From Microvirga lotononidis (lineage in GTDB: Bacteria; Pseudomonadota; Alphaproteobacteria; Rhizobiales; Beijerinckiaceae), in assembly GCF_034627025.1 (NCBI RefSeq), contig NZ_CP141048.1, positions 682,001-746,000 of the forward strand: a DNA stretch of 64,000 nt, written 5' to 3'. Positions 8,923 to 17,542 of the stretch are shown here, piece after piece. A program made the translations under genes and the position numbers. Every line of letters begins with the position of its first letter. Within the stretch, counting starts at the first letter, position 1. The notes under the pieces were generated by a model that did not search any database, was not told the DNA's origin, and worked only from the letters and a program-made list of their open reading frames with translations.

Positions 8923-9987
8923 CTACTTGAACTGGTCTTCCTTGTAGTAGCCGCTGCCCACCAGAATTTCCTTCCAGTTCGAGGCATCGACGCTGACCGG
9001 CTTCAGCAGGTAGGCCGGAACGACCTTCACGCCGTTCTCGTAGGTCTTGGTGTCGTTGACTTCCGGCTGCTTGCCGGAGAGCACGGCGTCGACCATGTTG
9101 ACCGTCACCTTGGCGAGCTCGCGAGTGTCCTTGAACACCGTCGAGGTCTGCTCCTTGGCGAGGATCGACTTGATCGAAGGAACTTCCGCGTCCTGGCCGG
9201 TGATGATCGGCATCGGCTGCTTCGGCGTGCCGTAGCCCACGCCCTTGAGCGACGAGATGATGCCGATGCTCAGGCCGTCGTAAGGCGAGAGAACCGCGTC
9301 GACGCGCTTGTCGGTGTAGTAGGCGGAGAGCAGGTTATCCATGCGGGCCTGGGCCACCGCGCCGTCCCAGCGCAGGGTCGAGACCTTGTCCATGCCGGTC
9401 TGGCCGCTGACCACCTTGAGCTTGCCGCTCTTGATGTAGGGTTCGAGCACGGACATGGCGCCGTTGTAGAAGAAGTAGGCGTTGTTGTCGTCGGGCGAGC
9501 CGCCGAACAGCTCGATGTTGAACGGGCCCTTGCCCTCCTTCAGGCCGAGCGCCTTCTCGATGTAGCCGCCCTGGAGCACACCCACCTGGAAGTTGTCGAA
9601 GGTGGCGTAGTAGTCGACGTTCTTGGAGTTCCGGATCAGGCGGTCATAGGCGATGACCTTGATGCCCTTGTCGGCGGCCTGCTGGAGCGCATCGGAGAGC
9701 GTCGTCCCGTCGATCGCCGCGATGACGAGCACCTTGGAGCCCTTGGTGATCATGTTCTCGATCTGCGACAGCTGGTTCGGGATGTCGTCTTCCGCATATT
9801 GCAGATCGACGTTGTAGCCCTTCTCTTTGAGCACCTTGACCATGTTGTTGCCGTCGTCGATCCAGCGCGCGGACGACTTCGTGGGCATGGCCACGCCGAC
9901 CGTGCCCTTATCCTGCGCCTGCGCGGCGCCGATGAGGCCAAAGGCTCCAAGAGCCACGGCCGCCATTGTGGTCGTGAATGTCTTCAA
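8923..9987 (-). CDS. chvE: Multiple-sugar-binding periplasmic protein ChvE
   Basis: 354 residues. The signal peptide runs to about residue 24 (LIGAAQAQD), followed by the ChvE-type mature start [19 protein letters not shown]. It is the periplasmic receptor for arabinose, galactose, glucose and other aldoses, delivering them to GguAB. In Agrobacterium ChvE also signals sugars to VirA, but no VirA is present here. I chose TTG 9987 because AGGGAG (9995-10000) sits 7 nt upstream and the signal peptide then starts correctly. An upstream in-frame ATG at 10191 would add 68 unlikely residues. Promoter-region palindrome at 10199-10211. Confidence 0.93.
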   Translation of the reverse strand: MKTFTTTMAAVALGAFGLIGAAQAQDKGTVGVAMPTKSSARWIDDGNNMVKVLKEKGYNVDLQYAEDDIPNQLSQIENMITKGSKVLVIAAIDGTTLSDALQQAADKGIKVIAYDRLIRNSKNVDYYATFDNFQVGVLQGGYIEKALGLKEGKGPFNIELFGGSPDDNNAYFFYNGAMSVLEPYIKSGKLKVVSGQTGMDKVSTLRWDGAVAQARMDNLLSAYYTDKRVDAVLSPYDGLSIGIISSLKGVGYGTPKQPMPIITGQDAEVPSIKSILAKEQTSTVFKDTRELAKVTVNMVDAVLSGKQPEVNDTKTYENGVKVVPAYLLKPVSVDASNWKEILVGSGYYKEDQFK

Positions 9988-10198
9988 GGTCGTTCTCCCT
10001 CTCGTCCATGCCCGGAACGCCATGATCGCGCCCGGCGCATATTCAGCACTCTTCGTTCCAGGACCGAGTTCGGCGCGGACAGGCGGGCGCTCGGGCCGGC
10101 TTTTTGACCTCATGATAAGGGCAGGATGACCTCCGAGAACAGCCCCGCCCCTCCGAATAGAAGCGAGTGTTAGACCTCTCCTGCCCGCCATTAAATCA

Positions 10199-10211
10199 TA
10201 CTATAATACTA
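10199..10211. promoter_or_regulatory. Candidate GntR/FadR-type operator upstream of chvE
   Basis: TACTATAATACTA is a 13-bp inverted repeat with one mismatched pair (TAnTATnATAnTA) in the AT-rich chvE upstream region, next to the gntR gene. A similar TA-rich palindrome lies at 15670-15683 in the divergent ytfQ/dehydratase promoter region. Assignment to the GntR regulator is inference. Confidence 0.4.
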
Positions 10212-10264
10212 TTCCCTCCAGCAAGGCTGAGGATCGAACACCTGGGAGAAGGATCGCCGGGACG

Positions 10265-11038
10265 TCACTCCACTTCCGAGAAGGCGTGGATCTGCAACGT
10301 CGCCAGCGCACTCTCCGCATGCTTGATCCGGACCCGCTCCGCCGCTTGGAGGATCAGCTCCGACATCGCCTCGCTCGCCGCCGCCGGATCGCCCTCCGCG
10401 ATGGCGTCGAACACCGCCTGGTGCTGCCGCATCACCTCGCGGAAGCGGTCGTCGCTGGAGACCGGCGAGCTGATCGTGAACGAGGTCGCCAGGGCGGCGC
10501 CGATGACGGAGCCGATCGATTGCAGGAAGGGGTTGCTGGAGGCTTCCAGGATGGCCTGATGGAAGGCGAGGTCGGCCTTCGTGAAGCTCTGCCGGCTGGT
10601 CTCGCACTGGTACATGGCCTGGAGCGCCCGGCTCATCACCGCGAGCTGCTCCGGCGTCCGCCTCATGGCGGCGGTGGCGCAGGCCAGGGGCTCGAGCATC
10701 TGCCGGATCTCGAAGAGCCATCCGAGGAAGCGGGCGTCGACGCCCATTTCGAGATGCCATCCGAGGATGTCGGCATCGAACATGTTCCAGTTGTTGCGGT
10801 CGAGAACCCTCGTGCCGACCTTCGTCTTCGACTCGATCAGGCCCTTGGCCGCCAACGTCTTCAGCGCCTCCCGGAGCGCCGTGCGCGAAACCCCGTAGAG
10901 CTCCATCAGCTCCGCGTCGCCCGGCAGGGTACTGCCGATGGGGAAGCGGCCCTGCATGATGTTCTGGCCGATCCCATGGGCAACGAGATCATGGGCTGAT
11001 CGCGCTCTCGCAGGCCTCTGGACACCGTTCAGCAACAC
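10265..11038 (-). CDS. GntR-family (FadR/FCD) transcriptional regulator
   Basis: 257 residues: a winged helix-turn-helix (about 20-85, LYGVSRTALREALKTLAAKG) and a C-terminal all-helical FCD ligand-binding domain with the Asp/His metal-site pattern (TKADLAFHQAIL; QHQAVFDAI). FCD regulators commonly bind sugar acids and repress catabolic operons. The GTG start at 11038 has GAGGGAGG just upstream and lies 17 nt after the yjfF stop, so it ends the furanose-transporter operon. It probably controls this locus in response to an L-arabinose-derived metabolite (inference). Confidence 0.88.
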   Translation of the reverse strand: MLLNGVQRPARARSAHDLVAHGIGQNIMQGRFPIGSTLPGDAELMELYGVSRTALREALKTLAAKGLIESKTKVGTRVLDRNNWNMFDADILGWHLEMGVDARFLGWLFEIRQMLEPLACATAAMRRTPEQLAVMSRALQAMYQCETSRQSFTKADLAFHQAILEASSNPFLQSIGSVIGAALATSFTISSPVSSDDRFREVMRQHQAVFDAIAEGDPAAASEAMSELILQAAERVRIKHAESALATLQIHAFSEVE

Positions 11039-11054
11039 CGTTCCTCCCTCTGTC

Positions 11055-12014
11055 TTACCGTGTTCGAAGCGACGCCGCCGACAGGCCGCGCTGCAGCACG
11101 ATGAACGCGAACAGCAGGGCCCCGATGGCGATCTTGGTCCACCACGAGCTCAAGGTTCCCTCGAACGTGATGTAGGTCTGGATCAATCCCTGGATGAGCA
11201 CGCCCACCAGCGTGCCGATGATCGTCCCGTAGCCCCCCGTGAGCAGGGTGCCGCCGATGACGACCGCCGCGATCGTGTCGAGCTCGACGCCGGTCGCGGC
11301 CAGGGAGTAGCCCGCCGAGGTATAGAAGGAAAAGACAATTCCGGCCAAGGCCGCCAGGAAACTCGACAGCATATAGATGCGGATCGTCGTCTTCCGTACC
11401 GGCACGCCCATCAGCTCCGCCGAGGTCCGGTTGCCGCCGAGCGCATAGACATTGGCGCCGAAGCGCGTGAAATGCGCCAGGACGATGCCGGCCGCGAAGG
11501 TCAGCAGCATCACCATGGCGATGAAGCTCAACCGTCCTCCGCCCGGCAGGCCGAAGGCGATGTCCGTGATCTGGCCATAGGCCGGCGCGTTGATGGGGAT
11601 CGAATCGGTGGTGAGCACGAAGCAAAGGCCGCGCGCCAGGAACATGCCCGCCAGCGTCACGATGAAGGCGGGGATCTGGAAGGTGTGGATCAGGAAGCCC
11701 ATGGCGGCCCCGAACAGCCCCGCGATCCCCAGGATGAGGATGAAGGCGAGGTACGGGTTCAATCCGTATCTCTCGATGGTCACGGCGAGGAACACACCCG
11801 TGAAGGCGATGACCGAGCCGACCGAGAGATCGATGCCGCCGGAGAGGATCACGAAGGTCATGCCGACCGCCACGATGCCGAGGAACGCGTTGTCGGTCAG
11901 AAGATTGCCAATCACGCGGGTCGAGGCGAAGCTCGGAAACTGCGCGAGGCAGATCAGGTACCCGACGATGAAGACCGCGAGCGTGATGAGAACCGGAAGG
12001 TGACGCCTGATCAT
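11055..12014 (-). CDS. yjfF: Furanose ABC transporter permease, YjfF-like
   Basis: 319 residues, a hydrophobic RbsC-family permease with the GGIDLSVGSVIAFTGV signature near residue 60 and about ten membrane segments. Its ATG overlaps the stop of the preceding permease (ATGA, 12011-12014). With ytfQ, ytfR and ytfT it forms the four-gene set known from E. coli, which imports galactofuranose. Homologues beside arabinonate genes are expected to take L-arabinofuranose (inference). Confidence 0.9.
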   Translation of the reverse strand: MIRRHLPVLITLAVFIVGYLICLAQFPSFASTRVIGNLLTDNAFLGIVAVGMTFVILSGGIDLSVGSVIAFTGVFLAVTIERYGLNPYLAFILILGIAGLFGAAMGFLIHTFQIPAFIVTLAGMFLARGLCFVLTTDSIPINAPAYGQITDIAFGLPGGGRLSFIAMVMLLTFAAGIVLAHFTRFGANVYALGGNRTSAELMGVPVRKTTIRIYMLSSFLAALAGIVFSFYTSAGYSLAATGVELDTIAAVVIGGTLLTGGYGTIIGTLVGVLIQGLIQTYITFEGTLSSWWTKIAIGALLFAFIVLQRGLSAASLRTR

Positions 12015-13015
12015 GCTCTTGCCTTCCAGACGGAGCGGACGGCCGAGAGAACGGGCGACTGGGCGAGAAGCACGGCGAGCACAACGATGGCCTTCACGAT
12101 GAGGTTGTATTCGGGCGGATAGCCGCTCAGCAGGATGCCCGTGTTCATCGCCTGGATGATCAGGGCCCCGACGACCGAGAGACCGAGGCTGAATCGCCCG
12201 CCGAACAGGGACGTGCCGCCGATCACCACGGCGAGGATCGCATCGAGCTCGAGCCAGAGCCCGGCATTGTTGGCATCGGCCCCGCGAATGTCCGCCGTCA
12301 CGATCAAGCCGGCGATCGCCGCGCACAGGCTGCACCACATATAGACCGCGATGGTCACGACCTTGGTGCCGATGCCCGCATAGGCGCTGGAGCGGACATT
12401 GGCGCCGATGGATTCGATGAAGAGCCCCAAGGCGGTGTAGCGCACGATGCAATGCGTGACGACGAGCATCACCACGGCGATCACCACCGGCATTGGCAGC
12501 ATCAGGAAGGAGCCGCCGCCGATGGCCGCGAAGCCGTCGCTCACGAAGGTGATGATCTGTCCCTCGGTGATGAGCTGCGCGAAGCCGCGCCCGGCCACCA
12601 TCAGGATCAGGGTCGCCACGAAGGGCTGGATTTCGAGCACGGCGACGAGAAAGCCGTTCCACAGGCCGCAGGCCAGGCCGATCCCGGCGGCGGCCGCCAG
12701 CGCCACGGGCAGCGGATAGCCTTGCGCGGTCAATGTCGCGGCCATCGCGCCCGCAATCGCCATGACGGCGCCCACGGAAAGATCGATGCCGCGGGTCGCG
12801 ATGACGAGCGTCATCCCCAGCGCCAGAATGGCGACCGGCGCGCCGCGGTTCAGCACGTCGATCAGGCTGCCGAAGAGCCGCCCGTCCTGCAGGCGCAGGG
12901 CAAAGAAATCGCGGAAGACGAGCCAGTTGACGAGAAAGACGAGGAGGAGCGCAGCAACCTGCGGAAGCCCCTTGGGAAGCGTGCGAGCGCTGCTCGCCTG
13001 GATCATGCCGCTCAT
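12011..13015 (-). CDS. ytfT: Furanose ABC transporter permease, YtfT-like
   Basis: 334 residues from ATG 13015, which shares a base with the ytfR stop (TAATG) and so is translationally coupled. It has about ten hydrophobic helices and the motif RGIDLSVGAVMAIAGAM. It is the second, non-identical permease subunit, so the channel is probably a YtfT/YjfF heterodimer. A longer in-frame start at 13177 would lie within ytfR and was rejected. Confidence 0.9.
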   Translation of the reverse strand: MSGMIQASSARTLPKGLPQVAALLLVFLVNWLVFRDFFALRLQDGRLFGSLIDVLNRGAPVAILALGMTLVIATRGIDLSVGAVMAIAGAMAATLTAQGYPLPVALAAAAGIGLACGLWNGFLVAVLEIQPFVATLILMVAGRGFAQLITEGQIITFVSDGFAAIGGGSFLMLPMPVVIAVVMLVVTHCIVRYTALGLFIESIGANVRSSAYAGIGTKVVTIAVYMWCSLCAAIAGLIVTADIRGADANNAGLWLELDAILAVVIGGTSLFGGRFSLGLSVVGALIIQAMNTGILLSGYPPEYNLIVKAIVVLAVLLAQSPVLSAVRSVWKARA

Positions 13016-14523
13016 TAATGGCCCGCGATGGTTGTCATGATGGTGTTGGCGCTCACATCGGGTCCGGAGAGTTCGCGCACGTGCCGCCGGTCGCGCAGAA
13101 CCACGACCCGGTCGCTGTAGGAGGCGATCTCCTCCAGCTCGGACGAGATGACGAGAAGGGCGAGCCCATCCTCGCACAAGCGCTCGATCAGGCGGATGAT
13201 CTCCGCGTGGGCGCCCACGTCGATTCCGCGCGTCGGCTCGTCCAGGATGAGGAAGCGCGGCTCGGTGGCGAGCCAGCGGGCGAGCAGCGCCTTCTGCTGA
13301 TTGCCGCCCGACAGAAGCCCGATGGGTTTCTCCGCATCCGGCGTGCGGATGTCGAGCAGCTTGATGAAGCGGTCGGCGATCTCCTCCTGCCTGCGTCTCG
13401 GGATCAGGCGCAGCCAGCCGCGCTGGGCCTGGAGGGCCAGGATGATGTTCTCGCGCACGGACAATTCCGCCACGATGCCTTCCGTCTTGCGATCCTCGGG
13501 CGTAAAGCCGAACCGCAGGCGGGCGGCGTCGCGCGGCGTCGCGATGCGCACGGGCTTGCCGTCGACGAAGGCCTGCCCGCTATCGGCGCGCTCGATGCCG
13601 AAGACCAGCTTGGCCGTCTCCGTTCGGCCGGAGCCGAGGAGACCCGCAAGACCGACCACCTCACCGGGGCGCACCGCGAGATCGAAAGGCTCCAGCAGAC
13701 GGCGCTTGCCGTAATCCTCGAAGGCGACGAGCGGCTGTCCCGTCACGGCTCTCCGCTGGTTGCGATGGAGCGCTTCCGCCGCAAGCTCGCGTCCCAGCAT
13801 CATGGAGACGAGTTCGATGCGCGGCAGCTCGGCGATGGGACGGGAGCCCACGAGGCGTCCGTTGCGCAGGACAGTGATCCGGTCGCAGACGGCATAGACC
13901 TGATCGAGGAAATGGGTGACGAACACGATGCCGATGCCGCGGCTCTTGAGATCCCGCAGGATCTTGAACAGCGTCTCGACCTCCTGCGCGTCGAGGCTCG
14001 CGGTCGGCTCGTCGAGGATCAGCACCTTGGCCGAGAGATCGACCGCACGGGCGATGGCGACGATCTGCTGGACGGCTACCGAATAAGCGCTCAACGGATT
14101 GGCGACATCGATGTCGAGGCCGTAGCCCGCCAGCAGCTCCTGAGAGCGACGGCGCATCTCGCCGGTGCGCACGAGGCCGAAGCGGTGCGGCTGACGGCCG
14201 ATGTAGAGGTTTTCCGCCACCGACAGGTTCGGCAGCAGATTGACTTCCTGATAGACGGTTCCGATGCCGAGCGAGAGCGCATCGGCGGGATCTCGCGCCT
14301 CGATGTCCTGACCGTCGAGGCGGATGGTGCCGGCATCGCGCTTGAAGACGCCAGTGAGCACCTTGATCAAGGTCGACTTGCCGGCGCCGTTTTCGCCGAG
14401 CAGCCCGTGGATCTCGCCCTCATGCAGAGTGAAATCCACGTGATCGAGCGCCTGCACGCCCGGAAAGCCCTTCGTAAGCCCCCGGATCTCGAGAAGCTGA
14501 GGCTGCTCCGTCGATACTGGCAT
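13015..14523 (-). CDS. ytfR: Furanose ABC transporter ATPase, YtfR-like
   Basis: 502 residues with two ABC domains: Walker [13 protein letters not shown] and Walker [11 protein letters not shown] in the first, and the degenerate GLLGSGRTE with signature [10 protein letters not shown] and Walker [11 protein letters not shown] in the second. I chose ATG 14523 (MPVSTEQ) because of the GAGGA just upstream. In-frame starts at 14568 and 14640 have no ribosome-binding site and would run through a REP-like hairpin (14546-14587). Confidence 0.92.
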   Translation of the reverse strand: MPVSTEQPQLLEIRGLTKGFPGVQALDHVDFTLHEGEIHGLLGENGAGKSTLIKVLTGVFKRDAGTIRLDGQDIEARDPADALSLGIGTVYQEVNLLPNLSVAENLYIGRQPHRFGLVRTGEMRRRSQELLAGYGLDIDVANPLSAYSVAVQQIVAIARAVDLSAKVLILDEPTASLDAQEVETLFKILRDLKSRGIGIVFVTHFLDQVYAVCDRITVLRNGRLVGSRPIAELPRIELVSMMLGRELAAEALHRNQRRAVTGQPLVAFEDYGKRRLLEPFDLAVRPGEVVGLAGLLGSGRTETAKLVFGIERADSGQAFVDGKPVRIATPRDAARLRFGFTPEDRKTEGIVAELSVRENIILALQAQRGWLRLIPRRRQEEIADRFIKLLDIRTPDAEKPIGLLSGGNQQKALLARWLATEPRFLILDEPTRGIDVGAHAEIIRLIERLCEDGLALLVISSELEEIASYSDRVVVLRDRRHVRELSGPDVSANTIMTTIAGH

Positions 14524-14545
14524 CTCGTCCTCGCTGGCCTTCGGA

Positions 14546-14587
14546 GCATCGGACCTGAAAGCGGCCATTCGTTTTCGGGTCCGATGC
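14546..14587. repeat. REP-like palindrome between ytfQ and ytfR
   Basis: GCATCGGACC (14546-14555) and GGTCCGATGC (14578-14587) form a perfect 10-bp stem around a 22-nt loop. The arms match the REP family found at 21992-22031. In the transcript it lies between binding-protein and ATPase genes, a usual place for mRNA-stabilising structures. Confidence 0.65.
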
Positions 14588-14649
14588 CGATCATGCTTTA
14601 AGCAAAACAGCAGGCGATCGCTCGCCTGCTGCCTCAGCACATCCCGATT

Positions 14650-15612
14650 TCAGTAGAGATCCTTGCGCTTGTCGTACTCGGCCTTGGCCGTGTCCGGCGT
14701 GAAGACCTTGGATTCCGTCTGAATCCACTTCTTCGGCGCCGTGCCGTCCTTCTTGTAGGCGATGAGCGCGTCGAGGGCCGGACCCGCCATGTTCGGCGTC
14801 AGCTCGACAGTAACGTTCGCCTCTCCGTCGGACATGGCCTTGAAGATATCCGGAACGCCGTCGATTGAGACGATCTTGATGTCCGTGCCGGGTTTCAGGC
14901 CTGCTTCCTTGATGGCCTGAATGGCGCCGATCGCCATGTCGTCGTTATGAGCGTAGACGGCGCAGATGTTCTTGCCACCGCCTTCCGCCTTGATGAAGCT
15001 TTCCATCACTTCCTTACCCTTGGTGCGGGTAAAGTCGCCGGACTGCGTGCGGACGATCTTCATGCCGGGATTGGCGGCGACGACTTCGTCGAAGCCCTTC
15101 TTGCGATTGATCGCCGGGCTCGATCCGACCGTGCCCTGCAGCTCCACGACATTGCACTTGCCGCCGGTTGTCTTTGCAAGCCACTCGCCGGCCACCTTGC
15201 CCTCATAGACGGTGTCGGATGTCACGGCGGTGAGATAAAGGGAATCGTCCTTCGTATCGATGGAGCGGTCGAGCAGCACGACCGGGATCTTGGCATCCTT
15301 GGCCTCTTTAAGAACCGCGTCCCAACCGGTCGACACGACCGGAGCGATGAAGATGGCGTCCACGCCCTGCGCGATGAAGGAGCGAACCGCGCGGATCTGG
15401 TTCTCCTGCTTCTGCTGCGCGTCGGAGATCTTCAGGTCCACGCCGCGCTTCTCGGCTTCGAGCTTCGAAACCTTCGTCTCGGCGGCGCGCCAGCCGGATT
15501 CCGATCCGACCTGTGAGAACCCGATGGTCATTTTGTTCTGGGCATACGCGGCGCCTGAGGACAGCATCAGTGCAGCCATGCCAATCGTCGTCAGGAGATG
15601 ACGGGCCTTCAT
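14650..15612 (-). CDS. ytfQ: Furanose-binding periplasmic protein, YtfQ-like
   Basis: 320 residues. Signal peptide to about 24 (GAAYAQNK), then a type-I periplasmic sugar-binding fold starting MTIGFSQVGSESGWRAAE, nearly the same as recalled E. coli YtfQ, including QKQENQIRAVRSFIAQGVDA and CAVYAHNDDMAIGAIQAIKE. It binds a sugar, galactofuranose in E. coli. Beside arabinonate genes L-arabinofuranose is likely (inference). ATG 15612 is preferred over 15618 because GGGAGA is then 6 nt away. First gene of ytfQRT-yjfF-gntR. Confidence 0.93.
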   Translation of the reverse strand: MKARHLLTTIGMAALMLSSGAAYAQNKMTIGFSQVGSESGWRAAETKVSKLEAEKRGVDLKISDAQQKQENQIRAVRSFIAQGVDAIFIAPVVSTGWDAVLKEAKDAKIPVVLLDRSIDTKDDSLYLTAVTSDTVYEGKVAGEWLAKTTGGKCNVVELQGTVGSSPAINRKKGFDEVVAANPGMKIVRTQSGDFTRTKGKEVMESFIKAEGGGKNICAVYAHNDDMAIGAIQAIKEAGLKPGTDIKIVSIDGVPDIFKAMSDGEANVTVELTPNMAGPALDALIAYKKDGTAPKKWIQTESKVFTPDTAKAEYDKRKDLY

Positions 15613-15669
15613 GAGCATTCTCCCAAAATTTGTCGTTGCTTTTCGACTTTAGCAGCCTTAACAGCCGAC

Positions 15670-15683
15670 TATTAGTACTATTA
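15670..15683. promoter_or_regulatory. Candidate GntR/FadR-type operator in the divergent ytfQ/dehydratase promoter
   Basis: TATTAGTACTATTA is a 14-bp inverted repeat with one mismatched pair and a perfect TAGTACTA core, midway between the two divergent genes. Its layout resembles 10199-10211 upstream of chvE. Regulation of both by the local GntR protein is inference. Confidence 0.4.
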
Positions 15684-15776
15684 TATGAATCGAAGTGAGC
15701 GCCTATTCAACAAAAGTCGCGCTCCAACGTGTTTCACCCATCGCGGCGATACAAAGTTCCAAGGGCACCGAGAACA

Positions 15777-17510
15777 ATGACCGAAGAGAAGAAACGCCAG
15801 CTTCGCAGCCAAGCCTGGTTCGGACGCCAGGACAAGATGGGCTTCTATTATCGCTCCTTCCTGAAAAACAGCGGCTTCCCGCAGGACCAGTTCGAAGGCC
15901 GCCCGGTCATCGGCATCTGCAACACATGGTCCGAACTGACGCCCTGCAACGCGCATTTCCGCACCATTGCCGAGCATGTGAAATACGGCGTGCTGGATGC
16001 CGGCGGATTCCCGCTCGAATTCCCGGTCTCCTCTCTCGGCGAGGTGACCATGCGCCCAACGGCCATGCTGTTCCGCAACCTCGCGGCCATGGACGTGGAA
16101 GAAGCCATCCGGGCTCATCCTCTCGACGGCGTCGTGCTTCTCATGGGGTGCGACAAGACCACCCCTGCCCTTCTCATGGGCGCGGCGTCGGCGGATCTTC
16201 CGACCATCGGCGTGTCGGGCGGCCCGCAGCTGCGCGGCGTCTATCGCGGCAAATATATCGGCTCGGGCACCAACATCATTTCCATGAGCGAGCAGCTGCG
16301 CGCCGGGGAAGTGACGCTGCAGGAATTCCACGAGGCGGAAGGTGGAATGAACCGTTCGGCCGGCCATTGCATGACGATGGGCACGGGCTCCACCATGGCC
16401 TCCATGGTCGAGGCGCTCGGCGTCGGCCTGCCGGAGAATGCCGCGATCCCGGCCGCCGATGCGCGGCGCAACCATCTCGCCCGCATGGCCGGACGGCGCA
16501 TCGTCGAGATGGTGAACGAGGATCTCGTGCTGTCGAAGGTGATGACGCGCGAAGCCTTCGAAAACGCCATCCGGACGCTGGCTGCCATCGGCGGCTCGAC
16601 CAACGCGGTCGTGCATCTTCTCGCCATCGCGGGACGGGTCGGGATCGATCTGACCCTGGACGATTTCGACCGCCTCGGCCGCGAGATCCATTGCCTCGTC
16701 GATCTCATGCCATCCGGCCGCTTCCTGATGGAGGATTTCTATTATGCCGGCGGCTTGCCCGTCGTGCTGCGCACGCTCGGCGAACGCGGTCTGCTGCACA
16801 AGGATGCGCTCACCGTCAACGGGAAGCCGATCTGGGAGAACGTGAAGGACGCGCCGTGCTGGAACCGCGAGGTGATCACCACCTTCGAGGAGCCCTTCAA
16901 GCCGGAAGCCGGCATCGCGATCCTCAAAGGCAACCTCGCTCCCAACGGGGCCGTCATCAAACCGTCCGCCGCTTCTCCGGAGCTCATGCAGCACACCGGC
17001 CGCGCGGTCGTGTTCGAGACCATCGAGGAACTGCACCACCGGATCGACGATGACGATCTCGACATCGACGAGACCTGCATCATGGTGCTGAAGAACTGCG
17101 GCCCGAAGGGCTATCCGGGCATGGCCGAGGTCGGCAACATGCCGCTGCCGCAGAAGCTCCTCAAGAAGGGCGTGCGCGACATGATCCGCATTTCGGATGC
17201 GCGCATGTCCGGCACGGCCTACGGCACGGTGGTGCTGCACGTGGCGCCGGAAGCCGCCGCCGGCGGCCCTCTGGCGCTGGTGCAGAACGGCGACATGATC
17301 ACGCTCGATGTCGCGGCGCGTAGCCTGCATCTCCATGTCGAGGCAGAGGAGATGGAGCGCCGCCGCGCCGCGTGGGTTCCGCCGGCTCCGCATGCCGAAC
17401 GCGGCTGGGCCAAGCTCTATATCGACCATGTCCTGCAGGCCGACAAAGGTGTCGATCTGGACTTTCTCGTGGGTCGGACAGGATCGCCCGTCCCACGCGA
17501 CAACCATTGA
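15777..17510 (+). CDS. araC: L-arabinonate dehydratase (IlvD/Edd family)
   Basis: 577 residues. Converts L-arabinonate to L-2-keto-3-deoxyarabonate in the non-phosphorylative L-arabinose pathway. Iron-sulphur cysteine regions are visible (NTWSELTPCN, MGCDKTTPALLMGAAS, GHCMTMGTGSTMAS), as is the conserved C-terminal SDARMSGTAYGTVVLH. Overall it closely follows the recalled Rhizobium leguminosarum arabinonate dehydratase (579 residues). The ATG at 15777 was chosen; an upstream GTG at 15729 has no ribosome-binding site. The symbol follows the rhizobial enzyme, not the E. coli regulator. Other sugar acids such as D-fuconate are possible additional substrates. Confidence 0.88.
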   Translation: MTEEKKRQLRSQAWFGRQDKMGFYYRSFLKNSGFPQDQFEGRPVIGICNTWSELTPCNAHFRTIAEHVKYGVLDAGGFPLEFPVSSLGEVTMRPTAMLFRNLAAMDVEEAIRAHPLDGVVLLMGCDKTTPALLMGAASADLPTIGVSGGPQLRGVYRGKYIGSGTNIISMSEQLRAGEVTLQEFHEAEGGMNRSAGHCMTMGTGSTMASMVEALGVGLPENAAIPAADARRNHLARMAGRRIVEMVNEDLVLSKVMTREAFENAIRTLAAIGGSTNAVVHLLAIAGRVGIDLTLDDFDRLGREIHCLVDLMPSGRFLMEDFYYAGGLPVVLRTLGERGLLHKDALTVNGKPIWENVKDAPCWNREVITTFEEPFKPEAGIAILKGNLAPNGAVIKPSAASPELMQHTGRAVVFETIEELHHRIDDDDLDIDETCIMVLKNCGPKGYPGMAEVGNMPLPQKLLKKGVRDMIRISDARMSGTAYGTVVLHVAPEAAAGGPLALVQNGDMITLDVAARSLHLHVEAEEMERRRAAWVPPAPHAERGWAKLYIDHVLQADKGVDLDFLVGRTGSPVPRDNH

Positions 17511-17542
17511 CCGCGACGCCATCCATTCTGAAAGGAGACATC

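Noticed and set aside
11055..12662. 535-residue version of the YjfF permease
   Set aside because: The extra N-terminal 216 residues are read in the wrong frame through ytfT. The true ATG at 12014 overlaps the ytfT stop.
15681..17522. 613-codon open frame on the minus strand
   Set aside because: Antisense of L-arabinonate dehydratase. No recognisable domain.
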